Part shown: positions 10,144 to 18,351 of the stretch, piece by piece
Position numbering within the stretch: position 1 is the first letter of the stretch
Layout of the letters: each line of letters begins with the position of its first letter
Assembly (NCBI GenBank): GCA_014238415.1
Contig: JABABA010000021.1
Span: 1 to 64,000, forward strand
Length of the DNA stretch: 64,000 nt
Reading direction: 5' to 3'
Source of the DNA: Planctomycetota bacterium
GTDB taxonomy: Bacteria; Planctomycetota; UBA1135; GCA-002686595
The notes under the pieces: model-generated
Seen by the model: only the letters and a program-made list of their open reading frames with translations
Databases searched by the model: none
What the model was told of the DNA's origin: nothing
Program-made: the position numbers and the translations under genes

Positions 10144-10540
10144 ACTGTTCGCATAAGGTAGCAGCCTGCGCGTTTGAGATGCCCAGTACGAGGAAGCTCT
10201 CTTCAGGTGGCCAATTCGGATCGGGGCCAACTCCGCGACCTGGCAGTACCAGTAGAGGACGGTCCTCCTCATCACGCAATTCACCCAGTTGGTTTTCGAG
10301 TTTTTGGTTTGCTCTGAAATTCTCTTGAGCTTCGGTGGGTATCGAGCGGGGATTCCAGGCGGTCAAGAAGGCCCAGTTGGTCCGAGATGTGTTGAGCAAG
10401 AGGGCATCCAGTTCTGGGTGCGGTTGATCAACTCTCAGGATGAGCTCACATCCCAAGCCGAAAGCCTCGTAGCGCGTGGCGCGGAAGGCTTCTTCCAAGA
10501 GCTCGCGCTCAGCGGCACCACTGGAATCGTGAAAGTCCAT
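10058..10540 (-). CDS. DUF3293 domain protein
   Basis: A 160-aa small soluble protein resembling DUF3293, whose typical marks are seen here: an AFLTAWNPRS motif followed by an N..L...L pattern (NQKLENQLGEL) and a WPPEESFLVLGIS segment. Function is unknown in the family. I place the start at the ATG at 10540; a GTG at 10585 is also in frame. Either start lies inside the end of the signal peptidase gene (overlap 32 bases from the ATG), so it is probably the last gene of the rph-rdgB-lepA-lepB transcript. Its 3' end overlaps the convergent EAL gene by 86 bases, which is unusually long. Confidence 0.7.
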   Translation of the reverse strand: MDFHDSSGAAERELLEEAFRATRYEAFGLGCELILRVDQPHPELDALLLNTSRTNWAFLTAWNPRSIPTEAQENFRANQKLENQLGELRDEEDRPLLVLPGRGVGPDPNWPPEESFLVLGISNAQAATLCEQFNQWARLAGTRGASASLVWTLPPDQQPH

Positions 10541-11897
10541 AGGAGGAGGACCAGGCTGGCCAGACAACCGCGATTGCGCGTCCACGGACCAGATCCCGGG
10601 GCACGAAACTCATGGACTTGGGCGGCAGCGGCAACGCGCTGTCCTGCATGAACACATGTTGCTCGCCAAGATGGTCTCGGAAAAACACTTTGGAACCACC
10701 AACCTCGCCGGGCGCGAAGCGGGGATTTTCGCGGGAGCGCTGGTTGCCCCATACCTCGCGGCCGCCTTCAAGTTTGTAGCCAAGCAGAGTCCAGTCCCTA
10801 CCATCGGATGAGTCCTGGGTGTTGTCCCCGAGAGCAACATAGCAGTCGTCGGGGATCTTCCAGGAGGTGACCTTCTGGTCATCGGTGTAGTAGATGTCGC
10901 GGGATATTGTGAGATCGTCAAACCGGGCCCCACCGTCCTTGACAATCAACTGGACGCCGCTGCGCGACATTTGGTGCCGAGCCACAGGGGGCCCTTCGAG
11001 GCTGAAGAGCAACTCGCCATCAAGGCGAATCTCGACCAGGTCATCGAGGTTTTGAAATTGGATTCTCAATTCGTTTCCGTCCAAGCTGAGAGGCCCATCG
11101 AGGGCCAATCTGTCCTGGCCCCATTGACCCTTGGCATCTGAAACCTGCACTTGCGCTGATGCTCCCTCTTCGGCAGCAGGGCCGGGGATTTCCAGTGCAT
11201 AGGTGTAGGGGCCATCTTGCAACTCCAGCCGCACTTGGGTGCATTCGGAACTTGCGCTCATGTTGGTTTCAATTCGAAGGTCACCTACTTTATTGCGGCC
11301 TGAGCCCCCGGGTTTGGGTTTGACCGCATTGACCAAGTCGCCTTGATAACCGTCGGTGTAGTTGTCCATCACCGCTGAGCGCGTCCGGGGAAAGCGGGCG
11401 CTGCCTGAGCTTTCCGCAATCAAGCCGTCATTCCCTTCGATCCATGTGCCCTGCTGTTTCCACGCGCCTTGAGTCTCTAGGGACTTGAAGTGCACATCCT
11501 GCAGGCGCGGCGGCCGCCGCAATATGACCCAGGCCTCGGTTTCAGATTGTCGTGTCCAGAGGTCGCCATTCTCAATCTTGAGGTGTTCGCCGGGCATTCC
11601 TACCAGCCTCTTGATAAAGTTCTTGGCTGAGTCGAGGGGGTAGCGGAAGACGGCGATTTCCCACCGTTTTGGATCCCGGAATCGATAGCTGAGTTTGTCC
11701 ACCACTACCCGGTCAAAGACTCCGCCGCCTTTTCCATCGTCCCATCCCATCAGGGTCGGTTGCATTGAGCCGGTGGGAATCTTGTAGGCCTCCAGTACGA
11801 AGTACTTGAAGAGCACGATCACGATTACCGAAACCGCAATGGCCTCGATGTTCTCACGCCAGGGTCGGCCGCTGCCTTTCTTCTTGTCCTTGGCCAC
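10509..11897 (-). CDS. lepB: Signal peptidase I with large internal insertion
   Basis: A 462-aa membrane enzyme that removes signal peptides from exported preproteins. One N-terminal membrane anchor (about residues 17-34) precedes the catalytic serine in YKIPTGSMQPTL (Ser44). The general-base lysine is in NFIKRLVGMPGE (Lys96). The conserved GDNTQDSSDGRDW box begins at residue 357. A normal SPase I has about 30-90 residues between the lysine box and GDN box; here some 220 residues (about 120-340) intervene and read like a beta-sandwich (RLDGELLFSLEG, GARFDDLTISRDIYYT) of the laminin-G/DUF1080 sort. The catalytic parts are intact, so activity is expected. It lies 41 bases after lepA, as in the classical lepA-lepB order. 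Confidence 0.93.
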   Translation of the reverse strand: MAKDKKKGSGRPWRENIEAIAVSVIVIVLFKYFVLEAYKIPTGSMQPTLMGWDDGKGGGVFDRVVVDKLSYRFRDPKRWEIAVFRYPLDSAKNFIKRLVGMPGEHLKIENGDLWTRQSETEAWVILRRPPRLQDVHFKSLETQGAWKQQGTWIEGNDGLIAESSGSARFPRTRSAVMDNYTDGYQGDLVNAVKPKPGGSGRNKVGDLRIETNMSASSECTQVRLELQDGPYTYALEIPGPAAEEGASAQVQVSDAKGQWGQDRLALDGPLSLDGNELRIQFQNLDDLVEIRLDGELLFSLEGPPVARHQMSRSGVQLIVKDGGARFDDLTISRDIYYTDDQKVTSWKIPDDCYVALGDNTQDSSDGRDWTLLGYKLEGGREVWGNQRSRENPRFAPGEVGGSKVFFRDHLGEQHVFMQDSALPLPPKSMSFVPRDLVRGRAIAVVWPAWSSSYGLSRFQWCR

Positions 11898-11938
11898 GGT
11901 GGATTTCAGGATATCTTGGAGTCGTGAAGGAGTAGAGG

Positions 11939-13738
11939 TTACTTGTCGTCGCTGCCAAGTACGCTCAGGAACGCTTTCTGTGGGATGTCCACATTACCGA
12001 CTTGGCGCATCTTGCGCTTACCGGCTTTTTGCTTTTCGAGTAGTTTGCGCTTGCGCGAGATATCGCCTCCGTAGCACTTGGCGGTTACGTCTTTGCGCAG
12101 GGGTGCAATTGACTCGCGCGCCAGGATTCGTGAGCCCACGGCGGCTTGCAGGCGCACCTCAAACAGGTGGCGGGGGATTTCCTTGCGCAGTTTCTTGATT
12201 ACTGCGCGGCCACGCATGTCCGCGCGACTCTTGTGCACGATAGAGGAGAGCGCGTCCACTTCTTTGGCGTTGACCAGGATCAGTAGTTTGACCAGATCGT
12301 CCGGGTAATACCCCTGGAGGTCATAGTTCAGGGTTCCATAGCCACGGGTGGCGGACTTCAGTTTGTCGTAGAAGTCGTACATGATCTCGGCAAGGGGGAT
12401 GTCGAAGACCAGCTGGACGCGCGTGGTGGACAAGTAGTCCTGGCGCACATAGACACCTCGATGTTCTGTGGCGATTGTCATCATCACGCCTACATATTCC
12501 GAAGGGATGAGCATGGAGACGCGCACGATGGGCTCAAGTACTTCTTCGTATTGATCAGGATCGGGCAGTGCGCCGGGAGACAAGATCCACTCCTCCTCAC
12601 CGTTCTTGCGTTTGATCTTGTAGGTAACCGATGGCGCGGTCTGGATCATGTCCAGGTCGTGCTCGCGCTCGAGGCGCTCCTGGATGATCTCCATGTGAAG
12701 CAAGCCGAGGAATCCACAGCGGAAGCCAAATCCCAGGGCGTCCGACGTGACTGGCTCGTAGGAGAACGAGCTGTCAGATAGGAGCAGGGTCTCCAGGGCC
12801 TCACGCATCTCTTCGAACTCGCCTGGATTGGTGGGGTAGAAATCCGCAAAGACCATGTGCTTGGGCTCTGCATAGCCCGGCAGCATTTCCTGTGCGGGCT
12901 TGCCTTGCAGGGTCAGGGTGTCGCCGATGCGCAGGTCGCCCAGGGTCTTGATGTTGGAAATGAAGTAGCCGACCTCGCCAGGGCCAAGAGCTTCGCAGGG
13001 GGTCATCTTTGGCCTGAAAGTGCCGATCTCCACCGCTTCGTAGACCTTTCCAGAGCCCATCATGAGGGCCTTGTCTCTGCGATTGATGGTGCCTTCCATC
13101 ACGCGCAGGTAGACGATAACGCCGCGGTACTCATTGTATACCGCGTCAAAGATCAGGGCCTGGAGGGGGGCGTTCGAATCCCCCGTGGGCGGTGGAATGC
13201 GGTCGATGATCGAGTCGAGAACTTCGGTCACTCCCTCGCCGCTCTTGGCGGAAACTCGCAGTGCGTCTGTGGCATCAATGCCGAGAGAGTTCTCGATCTC
13301 TTCTGCCACTTCATCGGGGCGGGCGTGGGCCAGGTCGGTCTTGTTGAGGACCGGGATCACATCCAGATCCGCTTCGATGGCCAGATAGGCGTTGGCTACT
13401 GTCTGGGCTTCCACCCCTTGGGAGGCATCCACCAACAGGATCGCCCCTTCGCAGGCCTGCATTGACTTCTCTACTTCGTAGTTGAAGTCCACATGTCCCG
13501 GTGTGTCGATCATGTTGAGGAAGAAGTCGACTCCGTCCTTCTTGTGGGGGATTGTTACCGCGTGAGCCTTGATGGTGATGCCGCGCTCGCGCTCGAGATC
13601 CATGTCATCGAGTAGCTGGTCCTTCATGTCGCGCTTCTTGACCGCACCGCTCAGCTCCAACATGCGATCCGCAAGGGTGGACTTACCGTGATCGATGTGG
13701 GCCACGATGGCAAAGTTGCGGATTTGCTTGGTGTTCAT
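11939..13738 (-). CDS. lepA: Elongation factor 4 (LepA), ribosome back-translocase GTPase
   Basis: A 599-aa translational GTPase of usual LepA length. G1 is AHIDHGKSTLADRM, G2/switch I contains RERGITIKAHAVT, G3 is DTPGHVDF, G4 is NKTDL, and a SAKSGEGV G5 element follows. The C-terminal domain specific to LepA is present, with basic tail residues (KCYGGDISRKRKLLEKQK) that contact the ribosome. It acts on stalled or mistranslocated ribosomes and in initiation. The start ATG overlaps the rdgB stop as ATGA, implying translational coupling, and lepB follows 41 bases later. Confidence 0.98.
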   Translation of the reverse strand: MNTKQIRNFAIVAHIDHGKSTLADRMLELSGAVKKRDMKDQLLDDMDLERERGITIKAHAVTIPHKKDGVDFFLNMIDTPGHVDFNYEVEKSMQACEGAILLVDASQGVEAQTVANAYLAIEADLDVIPVLNKTDLAHARPDEVAEEIENSLGIDATDALRVSAKSGEGVTEVLDSIIDRIPPPTGDSNAPLQALIFDAVYNEYRGVIVYLRVMEGTINRRDKALMMGSGKVYEAVEIGTFRPKMTPCEALGPGEVGYFISNIKTLGDLRIGDTLTLQGKPAQEMLPGYAEPKHMVFADFYPTNPGEFEEMREALETLLLSDSSFSYEPVTSDALGFGFRCGFLGLLHMEIIQERLEREHDLDMIQTAPSVTYKIKRKNGEEEWILSPGALPDPDQYEEVLEPIVRVSMLIPSEYVGVMMTIATEHRGVYVRQDYLSTTRVQLVFDIPLAEIMYDFYDKLKSATRGYGTLNYDLQGYYPDDLVKLLILVNAKEVDALSSIVHKSRADMRGRAVIKKLRKEIPRHLFEVRLQAAVGSRILARESIAPLRKDVTAKCYGGDISRKRKLLEKQKAGKRKMRQVGNVDIPQKAFLSVLGSDDK

Positions 13739-14355
13739 CGTGACCGCTCCAAGATCGCAAAAAGCTCGTGCCCGAGGGCACGCAGGGCGCGGCCTCGATG
13801 GCTGACAGCGGATTTCTCCGGCGAGGTCAAGCTGGCGAAGCAGCGATTGGTCTGCGCCAGGTTGGGTTCAATGAATTGAAACAAAGGGTCGTAGCCGAAA
13901 CCTCCCTGTCCTTCCGGTTGATTCAGGATGCGGCCTTCCGTGCGGCCCTCAAGCACAGTCTCGATCTCGCCATTCGGGCGCGCCAGGGCAAGGGCGCAGA
14001 CGAAGGCCGCAGTGCGCTTGTCCTCGGGTACTTGTGCCAGTTCTCTCAAGAGTTTGTGGTTGTTGCCCTGGTCGTCTCCATGGATTCCGCCATAGCGGGC
14101 ACTGTGGATGCCTGGCGCACCACCGAGCGCATCCACGCAGAGACCTGAGTCGTCGGCCAAAGACCAGTGGCCTGTATGGAGGGCAGCGCTGCGCGCTTTC
14201 TTGACCGCGTTTTCTCCAAAGGTTGTGCCGTCCTCGATCACCTCGGGTAGTCCACCAACTTCATCTGGCGTAAGCACGGTCACGGGAAGTTCAGACAACA
14301 TGTCCCGCAGTTCCTGTGCCTTGTGGGTATTACCCGTGGCGAGGAGGAGCTCCAC
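13735..14355 (-). CDS. rdgB: dITP/XTP pyrophosphatase (RdgB/HAM1 family)
   Basis: A 206-aa nucleotide sanitation enzyme hydrolysing dITP and XTP to monophosphates. Family motifs seen: the N-terminal LLATGNTHKAQEL, TFGENAVKKARSA, LADDSGLCVDALGGAPGIHSAR and the C-terminal FGYDPLF, followed by SHRGRAL. The size is normal. Its stop codon overlaps the lepA start by 4 bases, and it begins 2 bases after the end of rph, so rph-rdgB-lepA-lepB reads as one transcript. The rph-rdgB pair is a common bacterial arrangement. Confidence 0.96.
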   Translation of the reverse strand: MELLLATGNTHKAQELRDMLSELPVTVLTPDEVGGLPEVIEDGTTFGENAVKKARSAALHTGHWSLADDSGLCVDALGGAPGIHSARYGGIHGDDQGNNHKLLRELAQVPEDKRTAAFVCALALARPNGEIETVLEGRTEGRILNQPEGQGGFGYDPLFQFIEPNLAQTNRCFASLTSPEKSAVSHRGRALRALGHELFAILERSR

Positions 14356-14357
14356 TG

Positions 14358-15077
14358 CTAGGCTCCTTCCAACGCAGCTTTCTGGGCCTCGAAAATCTGG
14401 CGAATGCCCTCCTCGCCCATGCTCAACATGTCATCGAGCTGACTGCGGTTGAAGGGTGCTCCCTCGGCAGAACCCTGCACTTCGATGTAGGCGCCGTTGC
14501 CGGTCATGACCAGGTTCATGTCCGTGTCCGCTTGACTGTCCTCCACATAGTCCAGATCGCAGACGGGTTCACCTGCCACAACACCAACGCTGACCGCGCC
14601 CAGTTGGTCCATCAATGGCCAGTCGCCGAGCTGCCGCTTGTCCTTCATCCATGAAAAGGCATCGTGCAGGGCGATCCAGGCGCCGCTGATGGCGGTTGTG
14701 CGGGTGCCTCCATCGGCTTGCAGCACATCGCAGTCGACCCAGATGGTCTTTTCAGGCATGCGTTTGAGATCAATCACCGCGCGCAGGGAGCGACCGATCA
14801 GGCGCTGAATCTCAACGGAACGACCGTCCACCTTTCCAGCACGGTCACGGGTCTTGCGCCCCTCCGTGGATGAGGGCAGCATGGCGTATTCAGCGGTCAA
14901 CCACCCTTGCCCCTTGCCTCGCATGAAGTGCGGCACGGTGTCCGTGATCGTGGCCGTGCACAGCACCCGGGTGCGTCCGAAACAGGCAAGTACCGACCCC
15001 TGGGCGTGTTCGGTGAAGTGGCGTTCGAAGTGTAAATCGCGCAGTGCCGATTGTTCGCGTCCGTCGTGGCGTGTCAT
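14358..15077 (-). CDS. rph: Ribonuclease PH
   Basis: A 239-aa phosphorolytic 3' exoribonuclease that finishes tRNA 3' ends. Motifs include the N-terminal RHDGRE, VLCTATI, KGQGWLTAEYAMLP, GRSVEIQRLIGRSLRAVID and VDCDVLQADGGTRTTAISGA, then the phosphate-binding DLDYVEDSQADTDMNLVMT. I selected the ATG at 15077 because MTRHDGRE matches the conserved N-terminus; the frame is open 12 codons further upstream. It heads the rph-rdgB-lepA-lepB run, 84 bases after birA. Confidence 0.96.
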   Translation of the reverse strand: MTRHDGREQSALRDLHFERHFTEHAQGSVLACFGRTRVLCTATITDTVPHFMRGKGQGWLTAEYAMLPSSTEGRKTRDRAGKVDGRSVEIQRLIGRSLRAVIDLKRMPEKTIWVDCDVLQADGGTRTTAISGAWIALHDAFSWMKDKRQLGDWPLMDQLGAVSVGVVAGEPVCDLDYVEDSQADTDMNLVMTGNGAYIEVQGSAEGAPFNRSQLDDMLSMGEEGIRQIFEAQKAALEGA

Positions 15078-15161
15078 ATGTGGGTTCGGGGTTGATTCCG
15101 AGCGCAAGATCATATCCGCAAGACGCCTCTCAGCAGCATCGATTGCTGCTTTTGAGGAGAT

Positions 15162-15920
15162 TCACTGCGAGTGCAGAGCACTGATGTGGGCCGCCACGAG
15201 ACGGGTCACGACTCCCGGCGCCGTTTCAAGGCACAGGGCTGGCTCTGGGTCAAGATCGAACTCAAATTCAAGCTTCAGCAACCGGCCCCGGTGCACCTGC
15301 TTGCCAGAGTGTACTTCGACCATCGCTCCGGCCAATTGGCTGGCGGTGAGGAAGTCCTCTCCAAGACTTGATGGAGTCCTTGCTGCCTGTTCCAGCCGTT
15401 GGTCCAGCGCCTTGATCAAGTGCTCTTCCGCCTGGGCCAGGCAGGAGTCGATTCCCTCTTGTGCCAGACTCGTGACTTCGCGCTCTTGCTGTAGATCTGC
15501 GGGGAAGCTCTCCTGTTCGACATTCAAGCCGATGCCGATTACATATCCCGGTCGGGAGGGTTCAAGTCCGCGTGTTTCCACCAGAACCCCGGCAAGTTTC
15601 CTGTCACCCACCATCAGGTCATTGGGCCATTTGAGCAGGCATCTATCGAGACCTGACAATTGCGCGCAGTCCAACGCCGCAAGCCCTCCTGCAAGCGTCA
15701 GGCAGACCGCATTGATCGCTTGCTTCGGACGCCAGATCATGGAGAGGTAGAGTCCACCCGCCGGCGCGCTCCACCAGACGCTGCCCTGGCGCCCGCGACC
15801 CTGGCTTTGCTCCTTGGCGATCAGCACATCCCCATGTTGTCCGGTGCCCTTGTCAAGGGCACAGAGTGCGCGCTCGTTGGTGGAGTCGCAGGTCTCGTAT
15901 CGTTTGATGCGGTGATTCAT
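15162..15920 (-). CDS. birA: Biotin--[acetyl-CoA-carboxylase] ligase, catalytic type
   Basis: A 252-aa monofunctional biotin protein ligase that adenylates biotin and attaches it to the carboxylase carrier protein. The core motifs are CDSTNERA near the N-terminus, QSQGRGRQGSVWWS (the GRGRQG biotinyl-AMP loop), LKWPNDLMVGDRKLAGVL and the SH3-like C-terminal part. There is no N-terminal helix-turn-helix, so it should not act as a repressor in the manner of E. coli BirA. It is followed at 84 bases by rph on the same strand, and is divergent from the phosphodiesterase-LamG gene. Confidence 0.94.
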   Translation of the reverse strand: MNHRIKRYETCDSTNERALCALDKGTGQHGDVLIAKEQSQGRGRQGSVWWSAPAGGLYLSMIWRPKQAINAVCLTLAGGLAALDCAQLSGLDRCLLKWPNDLMVGDRKLAGVLVETRGLEPSRPGYVIGIGLNVEQESFPADLQQEREVTSLAQEGIDSCLAQAEEHLIKALDQRLEQAARTPSSLGEDFLTASQLAGAMVEVHSGKQVHRGRLLKLEFEFDLDPEPALCLETAPGVVTRLVAAHISALHSQ

Positions 15921-16034
15921 AGTGAGCAGGCGGAGGGGATCATAGCGGGGTGAGGGGCTGGGTCATGGCTCCGATGGTGCGACATGGGCGATCGGGCAAC
16001 TGAAATTCTTCGGCCGTGGTAGGATCGAATTACA

Positions 16035-18278
16035 GTGATTACTCTCTCCTCCCTGGCCTTGGCCCTCGGTGCTTCTGCGCTGCCCGTGTTTTCCCAGGAC
16101 CCCGGCCCCAAGCATGTCTTGATGATCGGTATCGATGGCGTCCGTTCCGATGCTGTGCGGGCCGCTTTCACTCCTGCTTTGGACGGGCTTGCGTCTCAGG
16201 GAGCGGTGACCTGGGATGCCGTTGCCGGTGGCGGCATCATGCCCGCTGATCCGACTCGGCAGGCTACCTCCAGTGGTCCAGGGTGGTCGAGCATTCTGAC
16301 CGGCGTGTGGGTGGATCGGCATGGCGTGGCGTCCAACGGTGGATTTTCCAGCGGCAATTTCAGCGCCTATCCCCACTTCTTCGCCCGTGTGCGTAATACC
16401 TTTCCTGCTGCGGTTCTGTCGTCCATAGTGCAGTGGCATCCGATCAATGACTCCCTATTGGCACCCTATCCGGGCCTTGCGGACTTCTTGATCAACACTG
16501 CGGGTTCTGGCCAGGCTGTACGCAACGCCGCAGTCACTCACTTGCAGAACGAGGATCCCCATGCACTTTTTGTGCACTTTGACGATGTGGATCACGCGGG
16601 TCATGGTTCTGGCTTCAGCCCGCAAAACTCTGCTTACATCAGCGCAATCGAAGATACCGACGCACACATCGGTGCTGTTCTTGCTGCACTGCAGGCCAGG
16701 CCCAACTATGCCAACGAAGACTGGCAGATCATCGTGACCACCGACCATGGGGGCCTGCACAGCAGCCATGGGGGACACAGTCCCCATGAGCGGCGCATCT
16801 GGATGATCGTTCAGGGAGGTGCAGCTATTCCAGGCGTCTATACCCCGGGCCCAGGCCATACAGCGGCCGCGCGTACAGCATTGGATCACTTGGGCGTACC
16901 ATTTGATCCCAGCTGGAATCTGGCAGATGCGATTCCATTTGTGGTTCCCCAGCAAACCGCTAGCAGGCCTCATCCTTTGCCGGAAGAAGAACACTGCAGT
17001 CATACTGGGCTACTCAATTGGGTTGAGGCCATGAATGCCGTGTCCTACGACGTATTCCTCGCTGAAAACCCTCTTCTGAGCGCAGGGGACTTGTTGGGCA
17101 GTACAAGCGCCACGACCATCGATCCTGGTCAACTGGATCAATACACCACCTACTACTGGCGCGTGGATACGGTCACTCCTCTGACAACTCATCAGGGGCC
17201 TGTTTGGAGTTTCAATACCACGGGCGAGATGCTGGATGGCCTGGTTGTGCACCTCAATTTGCAAGGTGACGCAATCGATGAGTCTGGTCATGGCAATGGC
17301 GGCACTCTTGTGGGCAATCCCTTCTACACCCTGGGACGGGTTGGCCTCGGTCTGGACTTGGACGGCAACGGAGATTTTGTTTCTTTGGGCAGCCCCGCAG
17401 ACTTGGACTTCGGTGCGCAAACAGACTTCAGCGTATCCTTGTGGGTGCGCACCAATGGTTGGCCCAGCGATCCTTCCTTCCTGGCCAATAAGAATTGGAA
17501 CAGCGGTGGGAATGTGGGCTGGTTGATTGCTGGGGATTATGATGGAGGCCATTGGCAGTGGAACCTGCGGGGTGCGGCGGCCAGTCGTTTGGACTTCGAC
17601 CTGGTGGCTTACATTGGGGACGGGGCCTGGCACCATGTGGCAGTAACCCATGACCGTGACGGGCTGGCTTTGTTCTACGCGGACGGTGAATGTCTCGGCG
17701 GGATTCCGATTCTGGGTCAGGGCGATCTGGACGCAGGGCTCGCCACGGCCCTTGGGCAAGATGGAACCTTGACCTATTCTTCGGATGCCCCTTGTGTTTT
17801 TGATGAGCTGCGCATCTACCGCCGAGTGCTTGGGACCCACGAGGTGGAGGCACTTGCTCAAGCCAATCAACCCGAACCCTTCGGCACGCGTTATTGCATT
17901 CCCCTGTCCAACAGCACGGGGGATGCGGCTCGCATACTTGCCCTGGGCAGTCCCCAGGTTGCGAACGGCGACTTGATCTTTGCTGCCACTGGCATGCCTG
18001 CCTCACAACCGGGGTTGTTCTTCTTTGGGCCTGCGACTGCAAACTCGATCTTCGGTCACGGCATCCGTTGTGTTGGGGGTAGCCTGAAACGGCTCTTGCC
18101 CCCGACCTTTGCCAACAGCGTAGGGACAGGCCTCTACACAGTGGATTTTTCCATGGCGCCAGCTGCGACCGAGATTCTTGCCGGCTCCACGCTGCACTTT
18201 CAATTGTGGTATCGGGATCCTGCGGCCGGGCCGCCGGGCTACAACGGCAGTGACGCGGTGACGATTACCTTCCAGTAA
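16035..18278 (+). CDS. Secreted alkaline-phosphatase-superfamily phosphodiesterase with LamG and C-terminal beta domain
   Basis: A 747-aa exported protein. The GTG start is followed by a signal peptide (LALALGASALPVFSQ). Residues 25-320 form a nucleotide-pyrophosphatase-like domain: metal ligand Asp34 in MIGIDGVRSD, a nucleophile segment SGPGWSSILTG (Ser80 or a nearby Ser), HFDDVDHAGHG and TTDHGG...HGGHSPHERR. Around 330-400 is a fibronectin-like linker, then a LamG/concanavalin domain (about 410-590, with DGAWHHVAVTHD). The last 130 residues start with GTRYCIPLSNSTGDA and contain RCVGG and QLWYRDPAAGPPGYNGSDAV; I know this pattern as a recurrent tail of secreted planctomycete proteins. The substrate is unknown. 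Confidence 0.85.
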   Translation: MITLSSLALALGASALPVFSQDPGPKHVLMIGIDGVRSDAVRAAFTPALDGLASQGAVTWDAVAGGGIMPADPTRQATSSGPGWSSILTGVWVDRHGVASNGGFSSGNFSAYPHFFARVRNTFPAAVLSSIVQWHPINDSLLAPYPGLADFLINTAGSGQAVRNAAVTHLQNEDPHALFVHFDDVDHAGHGSGFSPQNSAYISAIEDTDAHIGAVLAALQARPNYANEDWQIIVTTDHGGLHSSHGGHSPHERRIWMIVQGGAAIPGVYTPGPGHTAAARTALDHLGVPFDPSWNLADAIPFVVPQQTASRPHPLPEEEHCSHTGLLNWVEAMNAVSYDVFLAENPLLSAGDLLGSTSATTIDPGQLDQYTTYYWRVDTVTPLTTHQGPVWSFNTTGEMLDGLVVHLNLQGDAIDESGHGNGGTLVGNPFYTLGRVGLGLDLDGNGDFVSLGSPADLDFGAQTDFSVSLWVRTNGWPSDPSFLANKNWNSGGNVGWLIAGDYDGGHWQWNLRGAAASRLDFDLVAYIGDGAWHHVAVTHDRDGLALFYADGECLGGIPILGQGDLDAGLATALGQDGTLTYSSDAPCVFDELRIYRRVLGTHEVEALAQANQPEPFGTRYCIPLSNSTGDAARILALGSPQVANGDLIFAATGMPASQPGLFFFGPATANSIFGHGIRCVGGSLKRLLPPTFANSVGTGLYTVDFSMAPAATEILAGSTLHFQLWYRDPAAGPPGYNGSDAVTITFQ

Positions 18279-18351
18279 TGGGTCGAGGTCCCTCTTGCTG
18301 GGGATCCGTGCAGGCCATCAGGCCCAAGACGGGCGCTAGACTGCTCACACT

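Noticed and set aside
12857..13465. 202-aa plus-strand frame inside lepA
   Set aside because: Antisense to a conserved gene, with composition typical of the reverse strand of GC-rich coding DNA.
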